Of a stretch of 64,000 bases of DNA, positions 1-8,038 are shown in pieces. Positions within the stretch are counted from its first letter, which is position 1; each line of letters starts with the position of its first letter. Source of the stretch: Moraxellaceae bacterium AER2_44_116 (GTDB lineage Bacteria > Pseudomonadota > Gammaproteobacteria > Pseudomonadales > Moraxellaceae); assembly GCA_006546595.1 (NCBI GenBank), contig VIAD01000002.1, positions 251,510 through 315,509 on the forward strand. Reading direction: 5' to 3'. The translations under genes and the position numbers were made by a program. Under the pieces are notes generated by a model. It was given only the letters and a program-made list of their open reading frames with translations, was not told the DNA's origin and ran no database searches.

Positions 1-40
1 AATCTAGCACTTAGTTAAACGAAAAACAACGCATCGACTT

Positions 41-490
41 TTACATAAATTTTCGACGGATTAACTGGTCAAACGATAATTTACCCGCACCATGCACTAT
101 AAAAAATGCTAAAAATAAGCCCCAATAATAGTGGTCTTTCAGTCCTGCTTCGGACAAATCAGGGTAAGAAATTGCGGCAACAATATTCAAAATAAATAAT
201 GCCGTTGCTGCGGCGCGTGAGCCAAGTCCTATGGCTAATAATGTTGCGCCTGCCAGTTCAACACTGGTGGCTAAGACGGCAGCTAATTCAGGCGACAGCA
301 GTGGCACCTGATATTCTTCTTCAAATAGCGATAGGGTTGTGTCCCAACTACTGATTTTAGTCATGCCTGATAACCAAAACACTCGCGCAATCCAAACTCT
401 CGCAATCAGGTCAACACTAGGGCTAATAAAGTCTAAGCCTTTGATGGCCTGTCCTGCCCAATGAATCAGTTTTTGGATAGTAGGCTTCAT
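41..490 (-). CDS. DoxX family membrane protein
   Basis: A 149-residue DoxX-family inner-membrane protein with about four hydrophobic segments. Family signs are RVWIARVFWLSGMTKISSWD near residues 31-50 and the Gly/Ala-rich helix LELAGATLLAIG-like segment around 77-88. It is the last gene of a four-gene run, and its ATG overlaps the end of the DUF2063 gene by 4 bp, so translation is probably coupled. DoxX proteins often accompany bufferin clusters; the exact role there is unsettled and may be redox-linked or in membrane anchoring. The family call is firm; the role is inference from context. Confidence 0.88.
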   Translation of the reverse strand: MKPTIQKLIHWAGQAIKGLDFISPSVDLIARVWIARVFWLSGMTKISSWDTTLSLFEEEYQVPLLSPELAAVLATSVELAGATLLAIGLGSRAAATALFILNIVAAISYPDLSEAGLKDHYYWGLFLAFFIVHGAGKLSFDQLIRRKFM

Positions 491-1227
491 GTGGATAATC
501 CTTGTGCAAAATCGACTAACACCGATTGAGCAATAAATTGTTGTAATAACGAGCCGACATCCATCTCGACGAGGGTGTCACAGATTGCGCCAAAACTCAT
601 GCCTTGTTGAATGGCGGTTAAAAAAGCCCATTGATCGGCATTTAGCGTGGTGACAGTGACTTGATAGTCAACGCGATAAATTAAGCAGTAAAATTCACCC
701 GTATGCAGTTCAACAACACCATCACCATCGCTTTGATTGGCTTGCCATATATCCGCAATTGGGTAAATAGATGATTGTAAATACGCGCAGGAATTCAGAA
801 AAAACTGCAAGTTGGGATAGTGTTCAGGGGCAACGGCAATCAGTTTTTCGATGGGAAAGGGAGTGTGGTCACGGGAGTTTTCCGCTAATTGCACACACCA
901 TTCTAATTGCGCGATATCGGCTAAATAAGGCAGTTCTGCGGTTTCAGGCAATGATTGTAATAATTGAAAAAAGACATCACCGTAACGGTTTAAATCACCA
1001 CTGACAGAAGAATATTGCTGAATATACTGTTGTGCGAGAAAGCGAAAAAAATCGTCTCCCACCAGTTTGACAATCACAGGATAACTTGTGCGTAACGCAT
1101 TTTCTAAAGAGTGAAAAATCGTTTGCCGATAAATATTGACGCGTGAATCATCAATTCCTGTCATCGTTTGGCTTTTATCAAAAATCGCCCGATAAAATTG
1201 CGTTTGGCTATCATGCAAGGAGGTCAT
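487..1227 (-). CDS. bufC: DUF2063 protein, bufferin partner BufC
   Basis: A 246-residue DUF2063 protein, the usual partner of an MNIO (DUF692) enzyme; it is thought to recognise the precursor peptide and present it to the enzyme. The N-terminal half shows the family pattern NIYRQTIFHSLENALRTSYP followed by VKLVGDDFFRFLA and a YGDVF segment. The ATG at 1227 is preferred because it follows a GGAGAGCC ribosome site and lies 17 bp inside the end of bufB. An upstream in-frame start would run about 80 bp further into bufB without comparable support. It overlaps the DoxX gene by 4 bp. Family assignment is strong; the presentation role comes from family knowledge. Confidence 0.88.
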   Translation of the reverse strand: MTSLHDSQTQFYRAIFDKSQTMTGIDDSRVNIYRQTIFHSLENALRTSYPVIVKLVGDDFFRFLAQQYIQQYSSVSGDLNRYGDVFFQLLQSLPETAELPYLADIAQLEWCVQLAENSRDHTPFPIEKLIAVAPEHYPNLQFFLNSCAYLQSSIYPIADIWQANQSDGDGVVELHTGEFYCLIYRVDYQVTVTTLNADQWAFLTAIQQGMSFGAICDTLVEMDVGSLLQQFIAQSVLVDFAQGLST

Positions 1228-2056
1228 GGTGGCTCTCCATGAGATGTTGAGCGCGAGTTGCTTCGCCCAGCAAAACATTAAGTGATGGAATATCGGCATC
1301 CCATTCAATTAGCGTAGGAACTTGGTCAAAACGCTGTAATGCCTGTTGATACAGTTTCCACACTTCATCACAGACGGGTTGACTGTGGGTATCAATCAAA
1401 CACCCACCGTTATTTTCAAATCCTGCTAAATGTATTTCTTGAACGATGTTGACAGGAATCGCAGCTAAATAGGCAGAAGGATCAAAGTTGTGATTGTTAG
1501 CACTGACATAAATATTATTAATATCTAATAAAATCCCGCAGCCTGTACGTTCGGCCACAGCGACTAAAAATTCCTGTTCGGGAATGGTTGAATGAGCAAA
1601 TTGTAGATAACTTGACGGGTTTTCGATGAGAATTTGCCGACCTAAATAATCTTGTACTTGAGTTGTTTTGGCACAAAAATGCTGTAAAGCTTCTTCGGTG
1701 TAAGGTAACGGTAATAAGTCATTAAGCACTTTGCCGTTAACCGCGCCCCAACATAAATGCTCCGATACCAGCATTGGCTCGGTGCGCTCAATCAAGTTTT
1801 TTAATGAATGTAAAAGGCGTGGGTCAAGCGGATCGGTAGAGCCAATATATAAACCGACACCGTGTAAACTGACAGGGTAATGCTCACGCAAAGCCGCTAA
1901 ATAGGCATGGGCTTTGCCCCCTTCAGCAAAATAGTTTTCGCTATGAATTTCGAGCCAGCCGATGCTGTTGGGTAGGGTGGTGAGTAGGTCTTGGTAATGT
2001 TGGGTGCGTAACCCGATACCGACAAGAGGCTTAGGGTTAATAGTAGGATAGTTCAT
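1211..2056 (-). CDS. bufB: DUF692 multinuclear non-heme iron oxidase (MNIO), BufB
   Basis: A 281-residue DUF692/MNIO enzyme with a TIM-barrel fold and iron-binding His, Glu, Asp and Asn residues. Family motifs occur in order: VGIGLR near the N terminus, EIHSENYFAEGG, VSLHGVGLYIGS, VSEHLCWG, LIENPSSYL, GILLDINNIYVS, EIHLAGF and a final LIEWDADIP. MNIOs modify cysteines of their precursor peptides; in bufferin systems they make thiooxazole groups that bind copper. The start is the ATG at 2056, since a longer in-frame extension has no family similarity and runs into the bufA 3' region. A repeat-bearing 121 bp gap separates it from bufA. Confidence 0.92.
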   Translation of the reverse strand: MNYPTINPKPLVGIGLRTQHYQDLLTTLPNSIGWLEIHSENYFAEGGKAHAYLAALREHYPVSLHGVGLYIGSTDPLDPRLLHSLKNLIERTEPMLVSEHLCWGAVNGKVLNDLLPLPYTEEALQHFCAKTTQVQDYLGRQILIENPSSYLQFAHSTIPEQEFLVAVAERTGCGILLDINNIYVSANNHNFDPSAYLAAIPVNIVQEIHLAGFENNGGCLIDTHSQPVCDEVWKLYQQALQRFDQVPTLIEWDADIPSLNVLLGEATRAQHLMESHHDLLA

Positions 2057-2079
2057 GACACGGTTTCCAGACGGAATTG

Positions 2080-2165
2080 TAGCCCGTGTAAAACATGGAG
2101 ACAGGCAAGGTTCGCGACAAAATCTTTGCTTTGAACCCTGTTTGTTCCGCCATTCTGACGGGCTA
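2080..2165. repeat. REP-like inverted repeat between bufA and bufB
   Basis: TAGCCCGT at 2080-2087 and its complement ACGGGCTA at 2158-2165 bound an 86 bp stretch that also holds GGTTC/GAACC arms, so a cruciform or mRNA hairpin is possible. The TAGCCCG word recurs at 11892-11982 and 17502-17525. In this place it could stabilise the bufA transcript or lower downstream expression; that effect is inference. Confidence 0.5.
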
Positions 2166-2177
2166 CGGCTGCGACGC

Positions 2178-2441
2178 TTATTTTGCGGCTTTGATTTTGC
2201 CGCCAACAATTTTTTCGCAGGTGCCAACAGGCACTTTAATCCATTCTTCGGCATCACCATCTTTAGTGGCTTGGCCAGCACACGAATGCTTGCTCGTACC
2301 GCAGTCGTTTTTACCTGCTTTAACGATACCTGTGCATTTTTCCATCGCGACTTTTTCCGCGGCATTAGCTGCACCACTACCAACAACACCCATTGCCAAG
2401 ACACCTGCAATAGCGGCATTCATTAAGTGTATTTTGTTCAT
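2178..2441 (-). CDS. bufA: DUF2282 bufferin precursor, BufA1 type
   Basis: An 87-residue secreted precursor peptide of the DUF2282 family. It has a Sec signal peptide (about residues 1-27, ending in AANAAEK) followed by a short core with four cysteines in the contexts EKCTG, NDCGT, HSCAG and GTCEK. Bufferin-1 precursors carry this four-Cys pattern; the MNIO modifies some of these and the exported peptide sequesters copper. The ATG at 2441 follows GGAG at normal spacing, and an earlier in-frame ATG lacks a signal-peptide layout. It heads the bufA-bufB-bufC-doxX run and is likely copper-induced, though no operator was identified. Confidence 0.9.
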   Translation of the reverse strand: MNKIHLMNAAIAGVLAMGVVGSGAANAAEKVAMEKCTGIVKAGKNDCGTSKHSCAGQATKDGDAEEWIKVPVGTCEKIVGGKIKAAK

Positions 2442-2592
2442 ATTGTTGCTCCATTGACACATGATTGAGGTTTTAGAGAACAAATACGTCTGTTACCAAG
2501 CGTATTTTGTTGCTGCTGTATCATAGATGTGAGCAATGGCATTTTGTTACAGTGGGAGGTGATATTTTTTTGCAATTCATGTCGTCGCTTAG

Positions 2593-3528
2593 TTAAGCAG
2601 CGTGTGGTTTGTAGCTGTCTATGTCCACCTTTTTTAAAAAGTCGTGAGCGGCTTGAGAGCCCATATAACGAGAAAGAGTCTGCTGATCAACGCGGTCTAG
2701 GTCAACCAACACTAAGCCATCTAAGGTGTTGCTGAACTGTGGGTCGAGTGAAAACGATAATAAGCGGCCATTTAAGTTTAAGTATTGGCGTAACAATACA
2801 GGCATTCGCACATCGGGCATATTGGCCTGTAAAATTGATTCTAACTCTTTAGAGTGGGTGATGCCAGCAAGCATGTCAGGACAAAAATGACGATCAGGAA
2901 GAGGATTTCGCGCTTTAATGTGTGCCGACAACTCAGGTTCACCATGCAGTTTTAGTAGTGTTTCGGCCAATAGTTGTCGAAGTAGCGATGGTATATCGGC
3001 ACTGATACTGACAGGGCCAAATAAGCGGCGATACTGTGGATTCAAATAGGCCGTCGTTGAAATGCCACGCCATAACAGCAGCAAAGGCACAAAGTTTCGT
3101 TGATCTTCAACACGGATAAAAGAGCGGCCTAACTCAATACAAGGTTGTAATTGCTCAATAAACGCGGGTGTGTAATCAAAGAGCTGATAGGTATAAAAAC
3201 CGTTTAGGCCGTGCTCAGGCATAATGTCGCCACTAAAACCTAAGCGATATGCACCAATGACGGCATGACGCTCTTTGTGCCAAATAAATAAATGCTGGTA
3301 ATAAGTGTCAAAGTGATCTAAATCAATGGGTTGACCTGTTCCTTCACCTGCTGCGCGAAAGGAGATTTCACGTAAGCGGCCAATTTCTTGCAAAATAGAC
3401 GGGATTTTTTCCGCAGACGCGAGCCATACTTCATAGTCTTTATGCGTCAGGATGCGTGCCAACTCAGGCAATTGCGCCAAGTCAGCGTCTAATGCGTGCG
3501 AAGAAATTGGGGCGATGATCGGGAGCAT
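2593..3528 (-). CDS. OlsB/GNAT-like N-acyltransferase (COG3176 type)
   Basis: A 311-residue soluble acyltransferase resembling the OlsB-like, putative 'hemolysin' GNAT family. The key stretch is CIELGRSFIRVEDQR around residues 130-145, the signature of acyl-ACP-dependent N-acyltransferases, preceded by an AYRLGF strand and followed by LLWRGI and LFGPVSIS. These enzymes transfer a 3-hydroxyacyl group to an amine such as ornithine in aminolipid synthesis. No ornithine-lipid O-acyltransferase gene lies beside it, so the substrate is unknown. It stands alone between the bufferin operon and a DedA gene on the same strand. The ATG at 3528 is used. Confidence 0.8.
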   Translation of the reverse strand: MLPIIAPISSHALDADLAQLPELARILTHKDYEVWLASAEKIPSILQEIGRLREISFRAAGEGTGQPIDLDHFDTYYQHLFIWHKERHAVIGAYRLGFSGDIMPEHGLNGFYTYQLFDYTPAFIEQLQPCIELGRSFIRVEDQRNFVPLLLLWRGISTTAYLNPQYRRLFGPVSISADIPSLLRQLLAETLLKLHGEPELSAHIKARNPLPDRHFCPDMLAGITHSKELESILQANMPDVRMPVLLRQYLNLNGRLLSFSLDPQFSNTLDGLVLVDLDRVDQQTLSRYMGSQAAHDFLKKVDIDSYKPHAA

Positions 3529-3655
3529 TTAGGTGGTATCCTACTAGGTTGTTGCCTAGGTTGCGCGGATGATAACCATAAACGAGGAGGGCGACTGTTC
3601 GCCAACAGACTTAACGCTAGATATTAAATTAATGTTTGTGAACGGATGAGCTAGA

Positions 3656-4195
3656 TCATTTGCATAAAAAAGACGGTTTCCAACGAAAACGCATCCACAT
3701 CATAAGGCCAACGAGAATGAGAATCACCCACCAATGTGTCTGTGTCAACAAACGCGCAGTCTGCTCGCCACTCCAATAAACAAGGCTGAAAATTGTCCCT
3801 GTCCACACTAAACCCGACCAAAAAATAATTTGACTAAAGCGAAATAACGGCATTTGGCTTAGTCCGCACAAACTGTAAGCAGGCGTACGTAAACCCGGTG
3901 TGAAACGACATAAAATCAATTCTTTAGTAGAAGGCATGGGGAAATCCGTTTTCCAAGCGGCGACAGGTTTGCGTAGTAAGCGAGCGATAAAATACACACC
4001 TAAATCACCTGTGAAAATACCAACAAAAGCGGCTGCCCAACCCACGATAGGCGACAAAACACCACCAATAGCCAGTACCGCAGCCAGTATTAAGGCAACA
4101 TCTTCCAATAAGTAACTCAATAGCACAACACCACAGAACGCACCAATCACGCCGTGACTGCCAATGTAGCTGATAAGGCTTGAGGCGGTAAACAT
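3656..4195 (-). CDS. DedA family (VTT domain) membrane protein
   Basis: A 179-residue polytopic inner-membrane protein of the DedA/SNARE-associated family. It has about five hydrophobic segments and the family core RFTPGLRTPAYSLCGLSQM near residues 97-115, corresponding to the F..RF.PG.R...Y..G pattern. Some DedA proteins act as phospholipid or undecaprenyl-phosphate flippases. At 179 residues it is slightly short against the usual ~200, mainly at the N terminus. An ORF on the opposite strand inside it is only a shadow. Family call is strong; the transported lipid is unknown. Confidence 0.85.
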   Translation of the reverse strand: MFTASSLISYIGSHGVIGAFCGVVLLSYLLEDVALILAAVLAIGGVLSPIVGWAAAFVGIFTGDLGVYFIARLLRKPVAAWKTDFPMPSTKELILCRFTPGLRTPAYSLCGLSQMPLFRFSQIIFWSGLVWTGTIFSLVYWSGEQTARLLTQTHWWVILILVGLMMWMRFRWKPSFLCK

Positions 4196-4296
4196 GAGCT
4201 AATAACCTTACAGCAATAAAAATAGAACTGTAATCAGTCCTATTTTTATCATACGCGTTTTAGCTGTTGGTTATGTTGCTTTGTGATAGGTCGAGA

Positions 4297-4752
4297 TTAC
4301 AAATCAAACTCAGCTTCGTTAATGCCAAGCTCGCGGCAGATGGTGACAATCGCTTTTTTCTCATTATGGTCAAAGTTGCCATCGGCAGCACCAATAACAC
4401 AGCACACACGAATCATCAGGCGTGCGGCATCGCTATTGCTTTTGAGTTTGGCAATGATTTTTAAGGCTTCGGCTTTGCCAATATCGTAATCAAAATCAAA
4501 CTTAGAAGAAATTTTGTTAAACGATTCAATGACATCACCTGAGTCAAATACTTTGAGCTCATCGGAGTTGCTGATGAAAGCGAGCATTTTGCGTTTTTCA
4601 TCTGGACTAATAGAACCGTCACTGGTGGCTACCAATGCACATCCCGCAATCACAGCATTCAAAAAGTCTTTATTCTTAAACTTGGTCACTTCACTGGATA
4701 GTTTATTGCTAACATCTTTACTCATTTGTTTGATGGAGTCGAAAAAACCCAT
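4297..4752 (-). CDS. TerB-like tellurite resistance family protein
   Basis: A 151-residue helical protein of the TerB family. It has an amphipathic Lys/Ser-rich N terminus and two internal acidic loops, DGSISPDEK (about 46-54) and DGNFDHNEK (about 125-133), that match the duplicated metal-binding loops of TerB. A good AGGAG site precedes the ATG. TerB proteins are associated with tellurite and stress-response systems, but no terC, terD or terZ neighbour is present, so a tellurite phenotype cannot be assumed. It lies downstream of hisF on the same strand across a 170 bp gap and is probably transcribed separately. Confidence 0.85.
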   Translation of the reverse strand: MGFFDSIKQMSKDVSNKLSSEVTKFKNKDFLNAVIAGCALVATSDGSISPDEKRKMLAFISNSDELKVFDSGDVIESFNKISSKFDFDYDIGKAEALKIIAKLKSNSDAARLMIRVCCVIGAADGNFDHNEKKAIVTICRELGINEAEFDL

Positions 4753-4922
4753 GATAACTCTCCTGATTTGATGTGGTGAAAAACCGTGCTAATCGTTAGC
4801 AAGTTTTAACGTCTTTGGCGCGGTCTGCGACAAAACAGAGGGCATTGATAGCAGAAGCACTAGACCTTATCAAGACCGCTATCGTTAATGGGTTTTTAGC
4901 CATTGGGCTGAAGAGAGTTAGG

Positions 4923-5687
4923 CTACATCTCCCGCATCACAATCCCTTGAGCCGACAAAAATGCTTTCGCTTGCGGAATCGTATATTCACCAAAATGGAA
5001 AATACTGGCGGCTAAAACCGCATCAGCACGACCTTGCAAAATACCATCGGCTAAGTGTTGTAAATTACCCACGCCACCCGAAGCAATCACAGGCACATTG
5101 ACCGCATCACTGACTGCACGCACCACACCTAAGTCATAACCATTTTTTGTGCCATCGGCATCCATACTGGTGAGCAAGATTTCACCTGCGCCGTATTCCG
5201 CCATTTTGATCGCCCATGCCACCGCATCAATGCCCGTATCTTTACGGCCACCGTGAGTGAAAATATCCCAACGACCCACACCCACACGCTTCGCATCAAT
5301 CGCAACAACAATACATTGTGAGCCAAACCGCTGAGAAGCTTCTTGGACAAACTCAGGATTAGTGACTGCCGCTGAGTTAATACTGACTTTGTCTGCACCT
5401 GCATTTAACAAGTTACGAATGTCTTCTAGTTTACGAATACCACCGCCGACGGTTAATGGCACAAACACTTGCGAAGCCATGCGTTCAACCGTTTTTAAGG
5501 TGGTATCACGGCCTTCGTGACTGGCGGTAATGTCTAAAAAGGTGATTTCATCTGCGCCTTGTTCGTCATAACGTTTGGCCACTTCAACAGGGTCGCCTGC
5601 ATCACGAATATCTAAAAACTGTACGCCTTTAACGACACGGCCTTTATCAACATCTAAACAGGGAATAATGCGTTTAGCGAGGGTCAT
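4923..5687 (-). CDS. hisF: Imidazole glycerol phosphate synthase, cyclase subunit HisF
   Basis: The 254-residue cyclase subunit that uses ammonia from HisH to convert PRFAR to imidazole glycerol phosphate and AICAR in histidine synthesis. The start MTLAKRIIPCLDVDKGRVVKG is canonical and includes the catalytic Asp; further marks are the phosphate-binding VGGGIR and IASGGVG segments of the half-barrels and DITAS after strand 2. A longer in-frame reading to 5774 would run through a repeat and into hisA, so ATG 5687 is chosen. It sits 52 bp downstream of hisA, with a GAGGGAGAGGG repeat in the gap. Length and motifs match the family. Confidence 0.97.
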   Translation of the reverse strand: MTLAKRIIPCLDVDKGRVVKGVQFLDIRDAGDPVEVAKRYDEQGADEITFLDITASHEGRDTTLKTVERMASQVFVPLTVGGGIRKLEDIRNLLNAGADKVSINSAAVTNPEFVQEASQRFGSQCIVVAIDAKRVGVGRWDIFTHGGRKDTGIDAVAWAIKMAEYGAGEILLTSMDADGTKNGYDLGVVRAVSDAVNVPVIASGGVGNLQHLADGILQGRADAVLAASIFHFGEYTIPQAKAFLSAQGIVMREM

Positions 5688-5696
5688 ACTAATACC

Positions 5697-5735
5697 TACT
5701 CCCTCTCCCTGAGGGAGAGGGCTGGGGTGAGGGTT
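5697..5735. repeat. GAGGGAGAGGG palindromic repeat, hisA-hisF gap
   Basis: A GC-rich imperfect palindrome with CCCTCTCCCTGAGGGAGAGG at its core, followed by GCTGGGGTGAGGGTT. Nearly the same unit recurs at 6570-6616 in the hisH-hisA gap. Repeats of this look are common between proteobacterial genes and may act as mRNA processing or attenuation hairpins. Confidence 0.7.
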
Positions 5736-5739
5736 AAAA

Positions 5740-6471
5740 TTACTCGGCATCAGCCAATTGTTGAGCTTCAGCAAGATTTAACGTGCCTTCATAAATCGCC
5801 CGACCCGTAATCGCGCCAATTACGCCATCATTCAACACGGTTTTCAGACGGGTAATATCGTCTAAGTTAGTAACACCACCCGACGCAATAACAGGTAAAC
5901 CACAAGCACGAGCCAGTGCTGCCGTTGCAGCTACGTTGACACCTTGCATCATGCCGTCACGGGCAATATCGGTATAAACAATGGCGCTGACACCCGCTTC
6001 GGCAAATTGCTTGGCTAAATCTTCCGCTTTGACTTGTGATACTTCAGCCCAACCATCGGTCGCTACCCAACCGTCTTTGGCATCAATACCAACAATGATT
6101 TTATTAGGAAACTGTTTGCAGGCATCAATAACAAATTGTGGGTCTTTCACTGCTTTTGTGCCAATAATGACCCAAGAAACGCCAGCATTAACATAGGCGT
6201 GAATGGTCGCCAATGAACGAATACCGCCGCCAATTTGAATCGGCAAATCAGGATATTTTGCGGCAATGGCTCGAACAATGTCGCCATGAATCGGCTCGCC
6301 TGCAAATGCACCGTTTAAATCGACTAAATGCAAACGACGTGCGCCTTGCTCGACCCAATGGCTGGCCATGCCGACAGGGTCATCGGAAAATACGGTGTCG
6401 TCTTCCATACGGCCTTGTTGTAGGCGTACACATTTGCCGTCTTTGAGGTCAATAGCGGGGATGATTAGCAT
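5740..6471 (-). CDS. hisA: Phosphoribosylformimino-AICAR-phosphate isomerase HisA
   Basis: A 243-residue (beta-alpha)8-barrel isomerase converting ProFAR to PRFAR, the step before HisF/HisH. The start MLIIPAIDLKDGKCVRLQQG carries the catalytic Asp in AIDL. IQIGGGIRS and VIASGGVTN form the two phosphate-binding sites, and VYTDIARDGM provides the second catalytic Asp. Length is normal. It lies between hisH and hisF on the same strand; both flanking gaps carry related palindromic repeats, so the his genes are probably one transcript with internal hairpins. Confidence 0.97.
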   Translation of the reverse strand: MLIIPAIDLKDGKCVRLQQGRMEDDTVFSDDPVGMASHWVEQGARRLHLVDLNGAFAGEPIHGDIVRAIAAKYPDLPIQIGGGIRSLATIHAYVNAGVSWVIIGTKAVKDPQFVIDACKQFPNKIIVGIDAKDGWVATDGWAEVSQVKAEDLAKQFAEAGVSAIVYTDIARDGMMQGVNVAATAALARACGLPVIASGGVTNLDDITRLKTVLNDGVIGAITGRAIYEGTLNLAEAQQLADAE

Positions 6472-6530
6472 AAGTGTCTCTAAAATAGAAAATAACGTAT
6501 TGGGTTAAAAGATATCGAAGTGGCTTACCG

Positions 6531-6616
6531 AAACCCTCACTCTAACTCTCTCCCAGTGGGAGGGAGGGCTAAATACCTACGCCCTCTCCCCGAGGGAGAG
6601 GGCTGGGGTGAGGGTT
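6531..6616. repeat. Large imperfect inverted repeat, hisH-hisA gap
   Basis: AACCCTCACTCTAACTCTC near 6532-6550 is an inverted, diverged copy of GGCTGGGGTGAGGGTTT at 6601-6617. Inside are a GTGGGAGGGAG arm and a perfect CCTCTCCCCGAGGGAGAGG hairpin. It is related to the 5697-5735 repeat and looks like two such units head to head. Confidence 0.65.
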
Positions 6617-7248
6617 TACACTTTCCACTCAACAAAATTCTTTAACAGTTGCAAACCCATCTTTTGGCTTTTTTCAGGGTGAAACTGTACGGCAAATAAA
6701 TTGTCGTGGGCGATGGCGGTGCTAAAGTCCAAGCCGTAATGGGTTTGACCTGCAATCAATTGACGATCTGCCACATCAACATAATAACTATGCACAAAAT
6801 AAAAACGGCTATTTTGTGGAATGTCGCGCCATAAAGCATGATCAATAGTGTGTTGGACTTCGTTCCAGCCCATGTGGGGGACTTTTAAGCGTTCGCCATT
6901 TTCAACTAAATTATTGCCAAAAAACTTTACCTTGCCTGCAAACATTCCCAAGCAATCCACGCCGCCATTTTCTTCGGAGTGGTTCATCAGAGCTTGCATG
7001 CCGACACAAATGGCCAGTACAGGTTTTTGTTTAGCGGCTTCACGCACTTCTTCATCCACACCAACCGCTTTCATACCTGCAATACAGTCACGCATTGCGC
7101 CAACGCCTGGAAACACCACGCGGTCAGCCGAGCGCACGAGGGCAGGGTCATGCGTGACGATAACCTTCGTTGCGCCTACATGCTCTAATGCTTTGGCGAC
7201 GGAGTGTAAATTCCCCATACCATAATCTAACACAGCGACAGTGGTCAT
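6616..7248 (-). CDS. hisH: Imidazole glycerol phosphate synthase, glutaminase subunit HisH
   Basis: The 210-residue class I glutamine amidotransferase subunit supplying ammonia to HisF. It shows the catalytic triad: the nucleophile Cys in LAICVGMQALM (about residue 81) and the His/Glu pair in VQFHPEKSQ near the C terminus. The oxyanion segment VFPGVGAMRDC and the N-terminal VLDYGMGNLHSV are typical. It starts one base after the end of hisB, indicating translational coupling. The length is that of the family. Its stop lies at the edge of the large inverted repeat that separates it from hisA. Confidence 0.97.
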   Translation of the reverse strand: MTTVAVLDYGMGNLHSVAKALEHVGATKVIVTHDPALVRSADRVVFPGVGAMRDCIAGMKAVGVDEEVREAAKQKPVLAICVGMQALMNHSEENGGVDCLGMFAGKVKFFGNNLVENGERLKVPHMGWNEVQHTIDHALWRDIPQNSRFYFVHSYYVDVADRQLIAGQTHYGLDFSTAIAHDNLFAVQFHPEKSQKMGLQLLKNFVEWKV

Positions 7249-7249
7249 A

Positions 7250-7843
7250 TTATAGGCTGCCTTTGGTGGAGGGCATTTGTCCTGCCATGCGGGGGTCTAG
7301 CTCTATCGCCATGCGTAAGGCACGAGCAAAGGCTTTAAAAACACTTTCGATTTGATGATGCGTATTACGGCCACGTAAATTGTCGATATGAACTGTGATA
7401 TTGGCGTGATTGACAAAGCCTTGAAAGAATTCATAAAACAAATCAACGTCGAAACCGCCCACGCTACTACGGGTAAATTCGACATTAAAATCTAAATGTG
7501 GACGACCTGAAATATCAATCACGACACGCGACAAGGCTTCATCTAAAGGCACATAAGAATTGCCCACACGACGAATGCCTTTTTTATCGCCAATGGCTTG
7601 AGCAAAGGCTTGACCGAGGGTAATACCGCAATCTTCGGCACTATGATGGTCATCTATCTCGACATCACCCGTACAAGTGATGTTAATATCAATCAAACCA
7701 TGACGCACAATTTGGTCGAGCATGTGGTCAATAAAGGGCATACCTGTATTGAGTTGCCCTTGACCTGTCCCGTCTAGGTTGATACTAGCGGTAATTTGCG
7801 TCTCTTTGGTATTGCGAACCACGTCGGCACGGCGCGTCGTCAT
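7250..7843 (-). CDS. hisB: Imidazoleglycerol-phosphate dehydratase HisB
   Basis: A 197-residue monofunctional IGP dehydratase, catalysing the manganese-dependent dehydration after HisF/HisH. Metal-binding motifs are present: HMLDQIVRHG, DDHHSAEDCGI and the late HANITVHI plus NTHHQIESVFKA. The start MTTRRADVVRNTKET fits the family; an extension upstream to 7891 lacks similarity. It lacks the N-terminal histidinol phosphatase domain seen in enteric HisB. It is the first his gene here, and its upstream region holds a 100 bp MITE-like repeat. Confidence 0.96.
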   Translation of the reverse strand: MTTRRADVVRNTKETQITASINLDGTGQGQLNTGMPFIDHMLDQIVRHGLIDINITCTGDVEIDDHHSAEDCGITLGQAFAQAIGDKKGIRRVGNSYVPLDEALSRVVIDISGRPHLDFNVEFTRSSVGGFDVDLFYEFFQGFVNHANITVHIDNLRGRNTHHQIESVFKAFARALRMAIELDPRMAGQMPSTKGSL

Positions 7844-7907
7844 GCTTTTTGCCTTTGCTAAACAATAAAAAGCGATTATAACTCGCTTCAATGCCCGATG
7901 TTAAATC

Positions 7908-8007
7908 AGGACTTACGCATTTCGCCGAAATTAGCGCGTTTTGTTCACATTTCAACTGCTGGAAATGCTGGGAATGTGAACAAATAAGCGATAGCCGCAT
8001 AAGTCCT
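7908..8007. repeat. MITE-like 100 bp repeat, copy 1
   Basis: An element bounded by inverted ends AGGACTTACGCAT (7908-7920) and GCATAAGTCCT (7997-8007). The body contains TTCGCCGAAATTAGCGCG, TTGTTCACATTT and its partner AATGTGAACAAATAAGCG. The same sequence recurs in opposite orientation at 12979-13077. There is no coding capacity, so it looks like a non-autonomous mobile element. It lies between hisB and the divergent GNAT gene and ends 31 bp before the GNAT start codon. Confidence 0.8.
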
Positions 8008-8038
8008 AAAATCAAAGTTCTAAGAATATGAGGTTTTT

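Noticed and set aside
5688..5774. Longer HisF start
   Set aside because: The extension crosses a palindromic repeat and enters hisA; the canonical MTLAKRIIPC start is downstream.
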